Positions 9,216-17,328 of a stretch of DNA of 64,000 nucleotides are shown here, piece by piece. How positions within the stretch are numbered: position 1 is the first letter of the stretch; each line of letters starts with the position of its first letter. The notes below the pieces were generated by a model, which did not search any database, was not told where the DNA came from, and worked only from the letters and a program-made list of their open reading frames with translations. Both the position numbers and the translations under genes were made by a program. This DNA is from Bacteroidota bacterium (GTDB taxonomy: Bacteria > Bacteroidota > Bacteroidia > B-17B0 > Aurantibacillaceae): contig JAJNDK010000003.1 of NCBI GenBank assembly GCA_021156365.1, forward strand, positions 1 through 64,000, written 5' to 3'.

Positions 9216-10718
9216 ATGAACATAAGCAGCAATGAGTTCAACTGGCTTAACTGGAGTACAACCACTACCCAGCAGAGTGTAAACGGTATTATTGTGAACA
9301 ATGCAGTGGTAAATACGGTTGGAAGCCTGCTATTGAATCGTAACAATATTGCCAACCTGCAAAAGGGCATCACGCTTACTTTGCAGGGATACACGGGCAG
9401 CGGAACGGCCGGCAGGGTAATCGTGTTTGAAAACCAGATCCGTTTTAATCAATTGCAAACTTCTACTGTGGCTGTGCAGCATTATGGGGTAGGTGTTTTC
9501 GGCTCTAAACGAATAACAGTGGATGGAGATAACTCGCTTGGAGAGATCATACGAGTAACAATTTCAGCTTCCAGTTTAAATAATACTACAACTCAACGTG
9601 ATTTGTTTAGCGGCATACGTATTGAGGATTCACCGGAAAGTTGGATTACCGACATGAATATTGCGAACGTACCGGCAAGTATCTATGCAAAAGGTGCCTG
9701 CACTACCAGTGATTTTTGGTGTAATACTTTTACTGGAGCTTATAACGGCGTTTATTTGTTTAATAATACGAATGTTGGCGATCAATTAAATCTTACTACT
9801 CCAAACTATCACGCCGCAACTGGAAATCAGTGGATTTCTACAACTCCTGCCGGCGGTAAAGTTGAAGGTAATCCATCACCTCCAATTAATTGGTACTATT
9901 CTACATCCGGTGGTGCAAATTTCAATCCTCTACCTTCAATCTTTGCGACGAACGTTACTTTTTTAATTGCAGATAACACTTCTGATGCCTGTGCTTTCCA
10001 AACATCGCCGGAAGATCCTGGTGATCCTGATGGCAGGTTGGCTGCTTCAAGTGCGGACGAGCCGGAACCAGAAGCACCTAAAAAATCGGTCGAAGAGCCT
10101 GAAACTGGTAGTAATTCTACCAATGCACGTACATTTGATGACGAGCCGCAGCTCGAACTATACCCCGCTTACCTGGATTCAATGGGTATTGAAGCTGCTG
10201 CTACTTATAATGCTTTAATCGCAACTGAAAATGAGGCAGAAGCAGCGCGGAAACAAGTGGATGAAATTCACCTTCGCTCCTGGGCACAGGGAATTTCATA
10301 TTTCACAGCTACAGATAGTGCTTACCTCTGCCAATTGGTGATTGAAGATCCTGCTACTTTTGGAAGCGCAGTTTACAGCGCTCAGGTAATGGTAGGTGAA
10401 TGCTATGGTGGTGGAGAATCGGCAAGATTATTTAATATATCTGCGGAAACACTGCAGATAATTCTTGTAAGCAGAGGCAGAATTTACCCGAACCCGAATG
10501 ACGGGCTCATGCAGGCAGAGTTTACACTGAAGGATGCGGAACGTGGTACATTAGAAATCCTATCCTTATCCGGGAATAAGTTGTCTTCTTATATGTTGAA
10601 TGCCGGATCGAATAATTTTGTAATAGATGAAAGTAAGCTGCAAGCAGGGATATATCTGTACCGGATCACGATTAATGGTTCTGTAATAGAGATCAAAAAG
10701 CTGGTCATTGTCAAATAA
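9216..10718 (+). CDS. Right-handed beta-helix-like protein with T9SS type A sorting domain, 5' end lost or frameshifted
   Basis: The ATG at 9216 is probably not the original start: frame 3 is open from 9165 (HFNDNRNAIMNISSNEFN), there is no signal peptide, and the preceding beta-helix rungs continue in frame 1. Residues 1-240 have beta-helix-like rungs with Asn-rich turns (LLLNRNNIANLQKGITL, NAYNGVYLFNN-like). A linker rich in Glu/Pro follows (about 265-310), then a helical segment. The type A sorting domain starts at IYPNPNDG and ends in KKLVIVK. The product would be secreted by the T9SS only if joined to the upstream signal peptide (gene at 8090). Without repair of the two frame breaks it is a pseudogene. 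Confidence 0.72.
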   Translation: MNISSNEFNWLNWSTTTTQQSVNGIIVNNAVVNTVGSLLLNRNNIANLQKGITLTLQGYTGSGTAGRVIVFENQIRFNQLQTSTVAVQHYGVGVFGSKRITVDGDNSLGEIIRVTISASSLNNTTTQRDLFSGIRIEDSPESWITDMNIANVPASIYAKGACTTSDFWCNTFTGAYNGVYLFNNTNVGDQLNLTTPNYHAATGNQWISTTPAGGKVEGNPSPPINWYYSTSGGANFNPLPSIFATNVTFLIADNTSDACAFQTSPEDPGDPDGRLAASSADEPEPEAPKKSVEEPETGSNSTNARTFDDEPQLELYPAYLDSMGIEAAATYNALIATENEAEAARKQVDEIHLRSWAQGISYFTATDSAYLCQLVIEDPATFGSAVYSAQVMVGECYGGGESARLFNISAETLQIILVSRGRIYPNPNDGLMQAEFTLKDAERGTLEILSLSGNKLSSYMLNAGSNNFVIDESKLQAGIYLYRITINGSVIEIKKLVIVK

Positions 10719-10733
10719 TTTATTAACTTTAAT

Positions 10734-10766
10734 GCAGGGAGTTTAAACGCTCCCTGCTCTTTTTTT
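10734..10766 (+). terminator. Rho-independent terminator touching the next start codon
   Basis: GCAGGGAG and CTCCCTGC form an 8-bp perfect stem with an 8-base loop, followed by TCTTTTTTT. Only one base separates the T-run from the ATG at 10768, so the downstream gene has no room for its own leader here. Confidence 0.85.
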
Positions 10767-10767
10767 A

Positions 10768-11931
10768 ATGAGGGGATTGTGGAGGATATTGATATTGTAT
10801 CTATTTCCGTTGTTTGCAGACGGACAAGGTAATCTCGTCCCAAACTGGAGTTTTGAAAACATTTCCTCTTGTCCATCGTTAGGTGGAGATATAAACAAAG
10901 CTTTGCCGTGGTTTTCAGCAAGCAGTTCAGGGAGTTCGACAGATTTATATAATGTGTGTGATAATACCTTTTTTGGTATACCCTACAACTCAGTTGGTTT
11001 CCAAATCACGAAATCGGGAAATTCATACGCAGGGATCGGTGTTTACGCAAGTACAGATTATAGGGAGTACGCGGAAGTGAAATTAATAGATTCATTAAGA
11101 GTTGGTGAAATTTATTGCATTAGTTTTTATGTAAATCCAGCCAATGTAAATACTTGTTATACTTCTTCCATTGGAGCACGGTTAAGCCATGATAGCCTTT
11201 TAAGACCTTCGGGAAATACTTTGATAAATGCAACGCCGGATGTATTATCGGCAAACTTTATCACGGACACAATTAATTGGCATCGAATATCAGGAACCTA
11301 TAACTGTACATCAACGTCCAACTATTTGACGATTGGCAATTTCTTTAATGATGCAAATACAACCTTCTCAAATTCACCGAATAATATGTACTATTATCTC
11401 GATGACGTTTCCATAGTAGAAGTTAGTAATGCAGATGCAAGCAATGACACAAGTATGTGTTCCGGAGAAACAATAGCTATTGGCGGGCTACCAACCTTTG
11501 ATGCAGAATACACCTGGTATGAGCTTGCAGACAGCACAAACAGCAGTAGCATTGATAGTATCCATATTGCAAAACCACACATTTCGCCAATACAAACCAC
11601 CACTTATGTGATGTGGAAACGACAGTGCAATGTGATCACTACGGATACAGTAATTGTTACTGTGAATTGTGTGGGAATAAAACAAGCAGATAAAAAGCAG
11701 GATCTGATCATTTACCCGAACCCGGCATCGGAAAGTGTTACTGTTAGCTATGCAGGCAATGGGGCAGAAATACGGGTCTGCGATCTCTTAGGGAAAGTGG
11801 TAAAAAGACTATCTCTGAATATAGGTAAAACCGAAATAGACCTGGGCGGACTGAATAACGGGGTCTATTTTATTTTAGTCATGGAGAATGATAAACCGCT
11901 TGCTACAAAGAAATTTGTAGTCCAACATTGA
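10768..11931 (+). CDS. T9SS type A sorting domain-containing secreted protein
   Basis: The 387-residue protein has a signal peptide (about residues 1-20, ending LFADGQ). A jelly-roll-like module follows (NLVPNWSFE to DDVSIVEV, about 22-215), then an Ig-like module (about 220-300, DTSMCSGETIAIGG to DTVIVTVNC) and a type A sorting domain (LIIYPNPASESVTV to KKFVVQH). It is inferred to be exported by the T9SS and cell-surface attached or released. The N-terminal module resembles that of the gene at 8090, so the two are probably related cargo genes. Its start codon sits one base after a terminator T-run, so expression from an upstream promoter seems unlikely. Its last codons and 3' flank recur as the relic at 7881-7985. 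Confidence 0.88.
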   Translation: MRGLWRILILYLFPLFADGQGNLVPNWSFENISSCPSLGGDINKALPWFSASSSGSSTDLYNVCDNTFFGIPYNSVGFQITKSGNSYAGIGVYASTDYREYAEVKLIDSLRVGEIYCISFYVNPANVNTCYTSSIGARLSHDSLLRPSGNTLINATPDVLSANFITDTINWHRISGTYNCTSTSNYLTIGNFFNDANTTFSNSPNNMYYYLDDVSIVEVSNADASNDTSMCSGETIAIGGLPTFDAEYTWYELADSTNSSSIDSIHIAKPHISPIQTTTYVMWKRQCNVITTDTVIVTVNCVGIKQADKKQDLIIYPNPASESVTVSYAGNGAEIRVCDLLGKVVKRLSLNIGKTEIDLGGLNNGVYFILVMENDKPLATKKFVVQH

Positions 11932-12007
11932 TGCTGTTACCGATATGTGTTGTATATAGTATAGAGAAGGATCTATCTCCTAAAAATAAGAGCAGAAAAC
12001 AAAAACC

Positions 12008-12742
12008 ATGAAAACTATCCTATTTGCTATCCTGCTGACCTTTTGGACGGCTTCTTTTGCACAGAAGTTCGGGGTGGATGTAGGGTATTCCTATACATTC
12101 AACCGATTAAAAGTTATTGATGAGTACCCCGTATATGGCTATACTGACACAGAATTGAAACAACGGTTTTTTCCAAACATTTCGCTGCGGCCTTACGTAA
12201 AATTTCATAAGAAGCTGTTCTTCTATTTTGGGGTGGATTTTGTTAGATATGAATTCAGGCGCTCTTTTTATTTTAATAGTCCGGAGCATATTAATTATAA
12301 TATTCACTGGATCATATCGGAAACACAGATACCGGTGATGTTGAGGATCGAAGCAGCGAAGTTCAAAAGCAGGTACACTCTGTCTGTTTACGGAGGGATG
12401 TTTGCCCGGTTTACCGGCTCACGAAAAAGAGGGAGTTCATCCATGGGCCAGATCGGAGATTCCGGTACTGAAATGTCCATACGCGAAGACCGGCAGCGTT
12501 TCACCAATTTTCTGGCAGGGTTTCACCAAACTTTCCCGTTTACAAAGTGTATGGAAGGATATATAGATATTCAGTTGAAATATATGCCAGGTTATTATTA
12601 TGGTTCTCCCAATGTAATGAGGGTGTTTCTGCCGTTCCATGTTGAAAATAAACTCAGCTTTTCTTTTACCCTCGGCATCAGCCTCCTGAAACCCGAAAAA
12701 GAAAAAGTTCCAAATGTCGATCCTACAAGGCTGGAGGACTAA
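12008..12742 (+). CDS. Outer-membrane beta-barrel-like protein, first of two tandem paralogues
   Basis: The 244-residue protein has a signal peptide (cleavage after ASFAQK) and then alternating aromatic/hydrophobic strands (KLFFYFGVDFVRYEF, LSVYGGMFARF, LSFSFTLGISLL), as expected for a small outer-membrane barrel. It is clearly related along its whole length to the gene at 12760: both share AQKFGVD, SVYGG-FARF, the ELQLKY-type strand and the end VDPTRLED. Substrate or function is not recognisable. The gap to the next gene is 17 bases, so the two are probably co-transcribed. Confidence 0.82.
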   Translation: MKTILFAILLTFWTASFAQKFGVDVGYSYTFNRLKVIDEYPVYGYTDTELKQRFFPNISLRPYVKFHKKLFFYFGVDFVRYEFRRSFYFNSPEHINYNIHWIISETQIPVMLRIEAAKFKSRYTLSVYGGMFARFTGSRKRGSSSMGQIGDSGTEMSIREDRQRFTNFLAGFHQTFPFTKCMEGYIDIQLKYMPGYYYGSPNVMRVFLPFHVENKLSFSFTLGISLLKPEKEKVPNVDPTRLED

Positions 12743-12759
12743 CTTAACTGAGCACATCT

Positions 12760-13512
12760 ATGAAAAGACAATTTATTCTGCTATTCCTTTGCTTCATAAC
12801 GGCAGCTTCTTTTGCACAGAAGTTCGGGGTGGATCTGGGACATGCTTTTAGCATTAATCGGTTTAAAAATATTACTCCGCGTTATGATCCATATATGTAT
12901 GTGATATCCGATGAAAAGCAAAATCTTTTTCCTAATGCCTCATTTCGTCCTTACTTCAGGATCTACAAGAAAATATATGTTAGTTTTGGTGTAGATCTGT
13001 GTAAATACAAATTCAGACAATCTGTATATGATACTGATATTAGCGGGCATAATTACAGCGGTCGCCTGGTTATTTCCGAATTCCATACACCGCTCATGAT
13101 CCGGGCGGAAATACATCGGTTCAAGCAAAGCCATCCGCTTTCTGTTTATGGAGGAATATTTGCAAGATTTCTTAACCGCACCCAGGGGAATTCTCTTTGG
13201 CACAAGGCAAACTTTGATTCCATACCGGAAAAGGATCTTCATATGGATATAAATATCAGGAATGAGAGCTTCAATTTGCTGGTGGGTCTTCACCAGGCAT
13301 TTTATTTGAAAAAATTCACACAACTCTATGCAGACCTTCAATTGAAATATATATCGGGATACATAGACGCGGAATTAGGTTCTTTCCCCATTCATTCACT
13401 GCCGATGAAGGTAGAGAACAAACTGGCCATAAGTCTTGGTTTTGGCATCAGCTTTCTGAAACCTGATAAAGGAGAAGTTTCTCATGTTGATCCGACAAGA
13501 CTGGAGGATTAA
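12760..13512 (+). CDS. Outer-membrane beta-barrel-like protein, second of two tandem paralogues
   Basis: The 250-residue protein carries a signal peptide (cleavage after AASFAQK) and a barrel-like strand pattern (KIYVSFGVDLCKYKF, LSVYGGIFARF, LAISLGFGISFL). It is a paralogue of the preceding gene, offset by about 770 bp. Its C-terminus is VSHVDPTRLED. The same C-terminal coding sequence reappears as a relic at 14549-14593 beyond the lipoprotein gene, which suggests that a third copy once existed. Function unknown. Confidence 0.82.
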   Translation: MKRQFILLFLCFITAASFAQKFGVDLGHAFSINRFKNITPRYDPYMYVISDEKQNLFPNASFRPYFRIYKKIYVSFGVDLCKYKFRQSVYDTDISGHNYSGRLVISEFHTPLMIRAEIHRFKQSHPLSVYGGIFARFLNRTQGNSLWHKANFDSIPEKDLHMDINIRNESFNLLVGLHQAFYLKKFTQLYADLQLKYISGYIDAELGSFPIHSLPMKVENKLAISLGFGISFLKPDKGEVSHVDPTRLED

Positions 13513-13555
13513 AACAAACAATTACAACTAACTATTAAACCTTAAAAACAGCCAC

Positions 13556-14545
13556 ATGATAAAGATCTCTAAAACCATCACCCTTGTTATTGCCATTATT
13601 GCGATAAGCTCCTGTAAAAAAGATCCGAAAGGCGCTTCAATGAATACGTATCCTTCTTTAGCTTATTTCTTTGCTCAGTACGCACCGGTTATGCAAACAT
13701 ACACTATTAGTGGAACTACCGGCGGGAGTTTTACTTCTCCACAGGGAACTACTGTGGTTATTCCTGCCAATGCTTTTTCCGATCCGTCGGGCGCTCCTGT
13801 ATTAGGCAACGTTACTATACACTTTAAAGATATCTATAAAAAAAGCGACATGTTATTTGCCGGCATGCCAACTATGATGTACAATAAACGACCGCTGAAA
13901 TCAGGGGGCGAGTTTTTTATCAAAGCCACTGCCAATAGCTTAGCTCTTACTCTTACGCCAGGAAAAAAAATAACGATCAATCAACCTGTATCATTGACCG
14001 GAGGGATTGATCCGCCCAATCCACAACTGCCTTTTGTTTTTAATGACTCTATACCTCTCGGGTTTACTCCGGGTGGTCCGATAGGCCCCGCGGGGCCCGG
14101 AGGCTTTGCAAGCGGCTGGATCCTTTCGCCGGCTGATAGTGTAATTACTTCGGCTAATAATTATATTTTCAGTTTGTATCAATTCAGTATGCCGGCTGAT
14201 TCGGGTACATGGTGCAACAGTGATAACAACAGTTATTTCAGCGCCTATCCGCAAACAACGTTGACACTTATCCCGGATGAGCCCATCAGTGAATACCATA
14301 CTTCCGTTTACCTTATATTCACGAATATCAGCTCTATGGTTCATGTTTATGATAATGGAACCAATTTTCCTTATCAGTATGCTCCTCAGGGCTTGCAATG
14401 TACAATAGTTGCTGTTGGCACGAAGGAGGGTAAATTATACTCTTCTTTTATTCCTGTTTCAATTGGCCCCAACCACTCTCAGCATTTTTCGATGCACCTG
14501 ACTAATAGCGCGGAATTTGCAGACCAGCTCGATGCATTGAATTGA
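13556..14545 (+). CDS. Putative lipoprotein, Bacteroidota hypothetical
   Basis: The 329-residue protein has a lipoprotein signal with the lipobox ISSC (Cys20) followed by KKDP, so it should be lipid-anchored. The next part (about 45-190) contains GGSFTSPQGTTVVIPANAF and NVTIHFKDIYKKSDML. That pattern occurs in many Bacteroidota lipoproteins with a beta-rich domain resembling the start of ZU5/GAIN-like modules, but I do not assign a named family. The C-terminal half is beta-rich and Pro/Gly-rich. It lies 43 bases after the barrel paralogues. Directly after its TGA stop, in the same frame, comes a 15-codon relic of the barrel gene's 3' end. Confidence 0.75.
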   Translation: MIKISKTITLVIAIIAISSCKKDPKGASMNTYPSLAYFFAQYAPVMQTYTISGTTGGSFTSPQGTTVVIPANAFSDPSGAPVLGNVTIHFKDIYKKSDMLFAGMPTMMYNKRPLKSGGEFFIKATANSLALTLTPGKKITINQPVSLTGGIDPPNPQLPFVFNDSIPLGFTPGGPIGPAGPGGFASGWILSPADSVITSANNYIFSLYQFSMPADSGTWCNSDNNSYFSAYPQTTLTLIPDEPISEYHTSVYLIFTNISSMVHVYDNGTNFPYQYAPQGLQCTIVAVGTKEGKLYSSFIPVSIGPNHSQHFSMHLTNSAEFADQLDALN

Positions 14546-14548
14546 AGT

Positions 14549-14593
14549 AAAAGAAAAGTTTCACATGTCGATCCCACAAGACTGGAGGATTGA
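14549..14593 (+). pseudogene. Relic of a third barrel-paralogue 3' end
   Basis: The codons read KRKVSHVDPTRLED followed by TGA. The genes at 12008 and 12760 end in KEKVPNVDPTRLED and KGEVSHVDPTRLED. The relic is in the same frame as the upstream lipoprotein (13556-14545), separated from it only by that gene's TGA stop and one codon. No other part of a barrel gene is present. It lies 1081 bp after the matching bases of the second paralogue. Confidence 0.85.
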
Positions 14594-14610
14594 TCAATTC
14601 TTCAAAAACA

Positions 14611-14650
14611 AAAAACGGAGTCTCCCACGCCATAAGAGAACTCCGTTTTT
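14611..14650. terminator. Bidirectional hairpin terminator between convergent genes
   Basis: AAAAACGGAGT and ACTCCGTTTTT form an 11-bp perfect stem with an 18-base loop, with T-runs usable on both strands. It sits between the plus-strand lipoprotein region and the minus-strand gene ending at about 14703. Confidence 0.85.
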
Positions 14651-14833
14651 AATCGACCGGCCTAAACAAAACCGGCCGACAGAGGATAGATGAATTCAAT
14701 ACTTAAACCACCATTATACTTTTAGCCTGGCTCAGCGCCCCTTCTCCTTCATTACTGATCGGGTAATACCGAACGTAGAGAGTGGAGCCGGGCTGCTGTG
14801 CGCTGATCGTGATCTTTGCGAGAGTAGAGCTGG

Positions 14834-15247
14834 TTACCTTACCATCACCACACCGTTGCCCGGGGCATCGAGTGTGAGCTCGGATACGGAGCTGCCTCCT
14901 CCGCTTTGCATCACCTGCATTCCTGCAGATGTGATAAAAGTTTCCGCATCTACATTCTGGTTCGCTACATACTCCACGTGTGCTTTGATCAGGTTGAAGG
15001 CTGTTACCAGCATTCGTTCCTTCTCGCGCATATCGCTTGTACTGCCGGCTGTTCCCGAATTAGTGGCCACTATTGCGTGGTGCAGGTTGTCGATCAATGT
15101 CTGCATACTTACGTATCCGACCGGCAGCTGCGCATCAGGATATAAGGTACTTGCCATCATATCATTCTTAATGCCCTGCGCTCTTGTCACTTTTGCCTCG
15201 GGTGTCAATATACTCAACCCGAGGACTGCTTTAGCTTTATTGCTCAT
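14834..15247 (-). CDS. Hypothetical protein, probably frameshifted; original stop near 14703
   Basis: The open frame encodes 137 residues starting MSNKAKAVLGLSILTPEAKV, mostly helical, with a Gly/Ser stretch (QSGGGSSVSELTL) at the end that leads into a beta domain. It stops at GNGVVMVR. A different frame downstream then continues sensibly as VTSSTLAKITISAQQPGS, LYVRYYPISNEGEGALSQ and AKSIMVV, with a TAA at 14703-14705. This suggests a fibronectin-III-like tail joined by a one-base loss near 14840, either a mutation or a sequencing error. The full product would be about 181 residues. There is no signal peptide. The start is preceded by a perfect AAAGGAGGTG Shine-Dalgarno, unlike its neighbours. 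I do not recognise the function. Confidence 0.65.
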   Translation of the reverse strand: MSNKAKAVLGLSILTPEAKVTRAQGIKNDMMASTLYPDAQLPVGYVSMQTLIDNLHHAIVATNSGTAGSTSDMREKERMLVTAFNLIKAHVEYVANQNVDAETFITSAGMQVMQSGGGSSVSELTLDAPGNGVVMVR

Positions 15248-15252
15248 TTTAA

Positions 15253-15266
15253 AACACCTCCTTTCT
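15253..15266 (-). promoter_or_regulatory. Strong Shine-Dalgarno sequence
   Basis: On the minus strand, AAAGGAGGTG lies about 7 bases before the ATG at 15247. Other genes in this window lack such a site, as is usual in Bacteroidota. It fixes the start of the gene at 14834-15247 and suggests unusually high translation or foreign origin. Confidence 0.7.
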
Positions 15267-15496
15267 CTTGCACTTTCTCCGGCGTATTAGAAAAATGTCT
15301 TTTGTTATAAGAGTTGAACGCAGACAAAAAGCAAAGGTTCGGAGAAATAAGCAAGTGGCAGGAGACGTTTGGCAAGTGGTCAGAAATTAAAAATAAGTGG
15401 CGTGGAAGAATATGAAAGGCTATTCTAAGAACCGGAATTTTTCCTCTTTTCTTCCCCGATCCACTACTACAAACGGACGATCAGGTGAGCTTTGGG

Positions 15497-16087
15497 TCTG
15501 TTCTTTGTTAAGAGATCTCTGTTTTTGTTCATCGAACTTAAACGTAGCGATAAGGAACAGACACTCGTATGCATTTAGTCTCTGTTCTTTGTTAAGAGAT
15601 CTCTGTTTTTGTTCATCGAACTTAAACGGAGCGATAAAGAACAGACACTCGTGTGCATTTAGTCTCTGTTCTTTGTTAAGAGGTCTCTGTTTTTGTTCAT
15701 CGAACTTAAACGGAGCGATAAGGAACAGACACTCCTATGCATTTAGTCTCTGTTCTTTGTTAAGAGGTCTCTGTTTTTGTTCATCGAACTTAAACGGAGC
15801 GATAAGGAACAGACACTCGTATGCATTTAGTCTCTGTTCTTTGTTAAGAGATCCCTGTTTTTGTTCATCGAACTTAAACGGCGCGATAAGGAACAGACAC
15901 CCGTGTGCATTTAGTCTCTGTTCTTTGTTAAGAGATCTCTGTTTTTGTTCATCGAACTTAAACGGAGCGATAAGGAACAGACACCCGTGTGCATTTAGTC
16001 CCTGTTTTTTGTTAAGAGCTCTCTGTTTTTGCGAGGGAGTTTCGGATTTTTATGCAGGGAGCTTAAAACGGGCATGCAGGAACAGAC
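15497..16087. repeat. Tandem array of six 84-bp hairpin units plus one degenerate unit
   Basis: Near-identical units begin at 15497, 15581, 15665, 15749, 15833 and 15917; a degenerate seventh starts at 16001 and carries about 20 extra bases. Units differ at one to a few positions. Each unit is a long imperfect inverted repeat: outer arms TCTGTTCTTT and AAGGAACAGA, inner arms CTCTGTTTTTGTTC and GAACTTAAACGGAG with an ATC loop, then a 19-base linker ending GCATTTAGTC. Because 84 is a multiple of three, a long frame runs through the array on the plus strand. Its 28-residue repeat (SLCSLLRDLCFCSSNL...) resembles no protein I know, and unit differences are mostly non-synonymous. I read the array as non-coding. 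The flanks (15267-15496 and 16088-16215) show nothing else I can name. Confidence 0.88.
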
Positions 16088-16215
16088 AATTGGATAAACG
16101 ATTTTCCTGTTTTATGCATGGGGAGCCGGAAAAGAATGGAAAGTCCGTCTCTGTCAGCACAATAATTTCCCTTTCCGGACGTTCTAATAACCTAAAAATT
16201 AGTATTTTTACACGG

Positions 16216-17322
16216 ATGCGCGGTATCTATTCCATTCTGTTTATTTCTCTGTTCGCAGCTGTTCTTCAGGCCCAAACCGTGAAGTACAGCAACGAGTTTT
16301 TGGCCATAGGTGTCGGCGCACGCCAGATGGCGATGGGAAATGCGGCTGTTTCGGGCACACAGGATGTGACGGCCGGCTACTGGAACCCTGCGGGATTGAT
16401 GGGTGTGAAATCCAAACTGCAGCTGGCCTATATGCATTCCGAATATTTTGCAGGTATTGCCAAATACGATTACGGTGCTTTGGCGGCTAAGCTGGATAGC
16501 CAGAGTGTGGCTGCCGTCAGCTTTATCCGTTTCGGTGTGGATGATATCCCGAATACCCTTCAATTGATAGATGTCAACGGAAATGTGGATTATGACAAGA
16601 TCTCCAAATTCAGTGCTACCGATTTTGCCCTCATTTTGTCTTATGCCCGCAAAATAAAGCAGGTAAAAGGCCTGGAGATAGGGGCCAATGCCAAGATCAT
16701 CCGTCGCCGCATCGGTGATTTCGGAGGTTCCTGGGGATTCGGGCTGGATGCTGCCGCTAACTACACAGTAAAAGGATGGAGATTTTCTGCGGTCGGACGG
16801 GATATTACCGGCACCTTCAATGCCTGGACCTATACATTAGATGACGTTACTAAAAACACCTTTGCGATCACGGGCAACGATATTCCGAAAAATTCGGTGG
16901 AAGTAACCGTTCCGCGTTTGGTATTGGGTGTATCCAAAAAGTATTTTGTGTGGAAAAGCAAGATCTCCTTAATGGGTGAGATCAACTTCGTAAATACTTT
17001 TGACGGAAAAAGGAATGTGCTTATAAAATCGAACGTGATCAGCATAGATCCGCAGGTAGGATTTGAGGCCGGTTACCAGAATTTATTTTTCCTGCGTTTT
17101 GGCATCAACAATATCCAGAAATACACCGACATCGATAACAAGCCTTATACAACCGTGCAGCCGAATATGGGAGCGGGGATCAAATACAAGGTCTTCACCC
17201 TCGATTATGCATTCACCAATATCGGCAGTGCATCCATTTCGCCATACAGTCACGTGTTTTCGCTGATCATCGATATCACGAAACAATTCAAAAAGCCGAA
17301 AGCAGGCAGCTCAAAAGACTAG
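16216..17322 (+). CDS. PorV/PorQ family outer-membrane protein (PorV2-like)
   Basis: I take the ATG at 16216, which begins a signal peptide (MRGIYSILFISLFAAVLQAQ); the longer frame upstream is an artefact of the repeat array. The 368-residue product has the family pattern after the signal: EFLAIGVGARQMAMGNA and TAGYWNPAGLMGVK. Strands of an outer-membrane barrel follow through to the C-terminal VFSLIIDI. This matches the PorV/PorQ family, close to proteins named PorV2. PorV itself escorts T9SS cargo from the translocon to the attachment complex; the role of PorV2 is not established. The gene ends 6 bases before the phosphodiesterase gene, so the two may be co-transcribed. Confidence 0.85.
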   Translation: MRGIYSILFISLFAAVLQAQTVKYSNEFLAIGVGARQMAMGNAAVSGTQDVTAGYWNPAGLMGVKSKLQLAYMHSEYFAGIAKYDYGALAAKLDSQSVAAVSFIRFGVDDIPNTLQLIDVNGNVDYDKISKFSATDFALILSYARKIKQVKGLEIGANAKIIRRRIGDFGGSWGFGLDAAANYTVKGWRFSAVGRDITGTFNAWTYTLDDVTKNTFAITGNDIPKNSVEVTVPRLVLGVSKKYFVWKSKISLMGEINFVNTFDGKRNVLIKSNVISIDPQVGFEAGYQNLFFLRFGINNIQKYTDIDNKPYTTVQPNMGAGIKYKVFTLDYAFTNIGSASISPYSHVFSLIIDITKQFKKPKAGSSKD

Positions 17323-17328
17323 TCAGCC

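Noticed and set aside
15497-16087. A CRISPR array
   Set aside because: Whole 84-bp units are repeated, including the linker; there are no unique spacers and no cas genes in the window.
15397-16215. A long plus-strand frame starting with GTG through the 84-bp array, reading SLCSLLRDLCFC-type repeats in front of porV2
   Set aside because: The frame exists because the unit is a multiple of three. Unit differences are mostly non-synonymous, the start is a GTG with no signal, and the true porV2 signal peptide begins at 16216.
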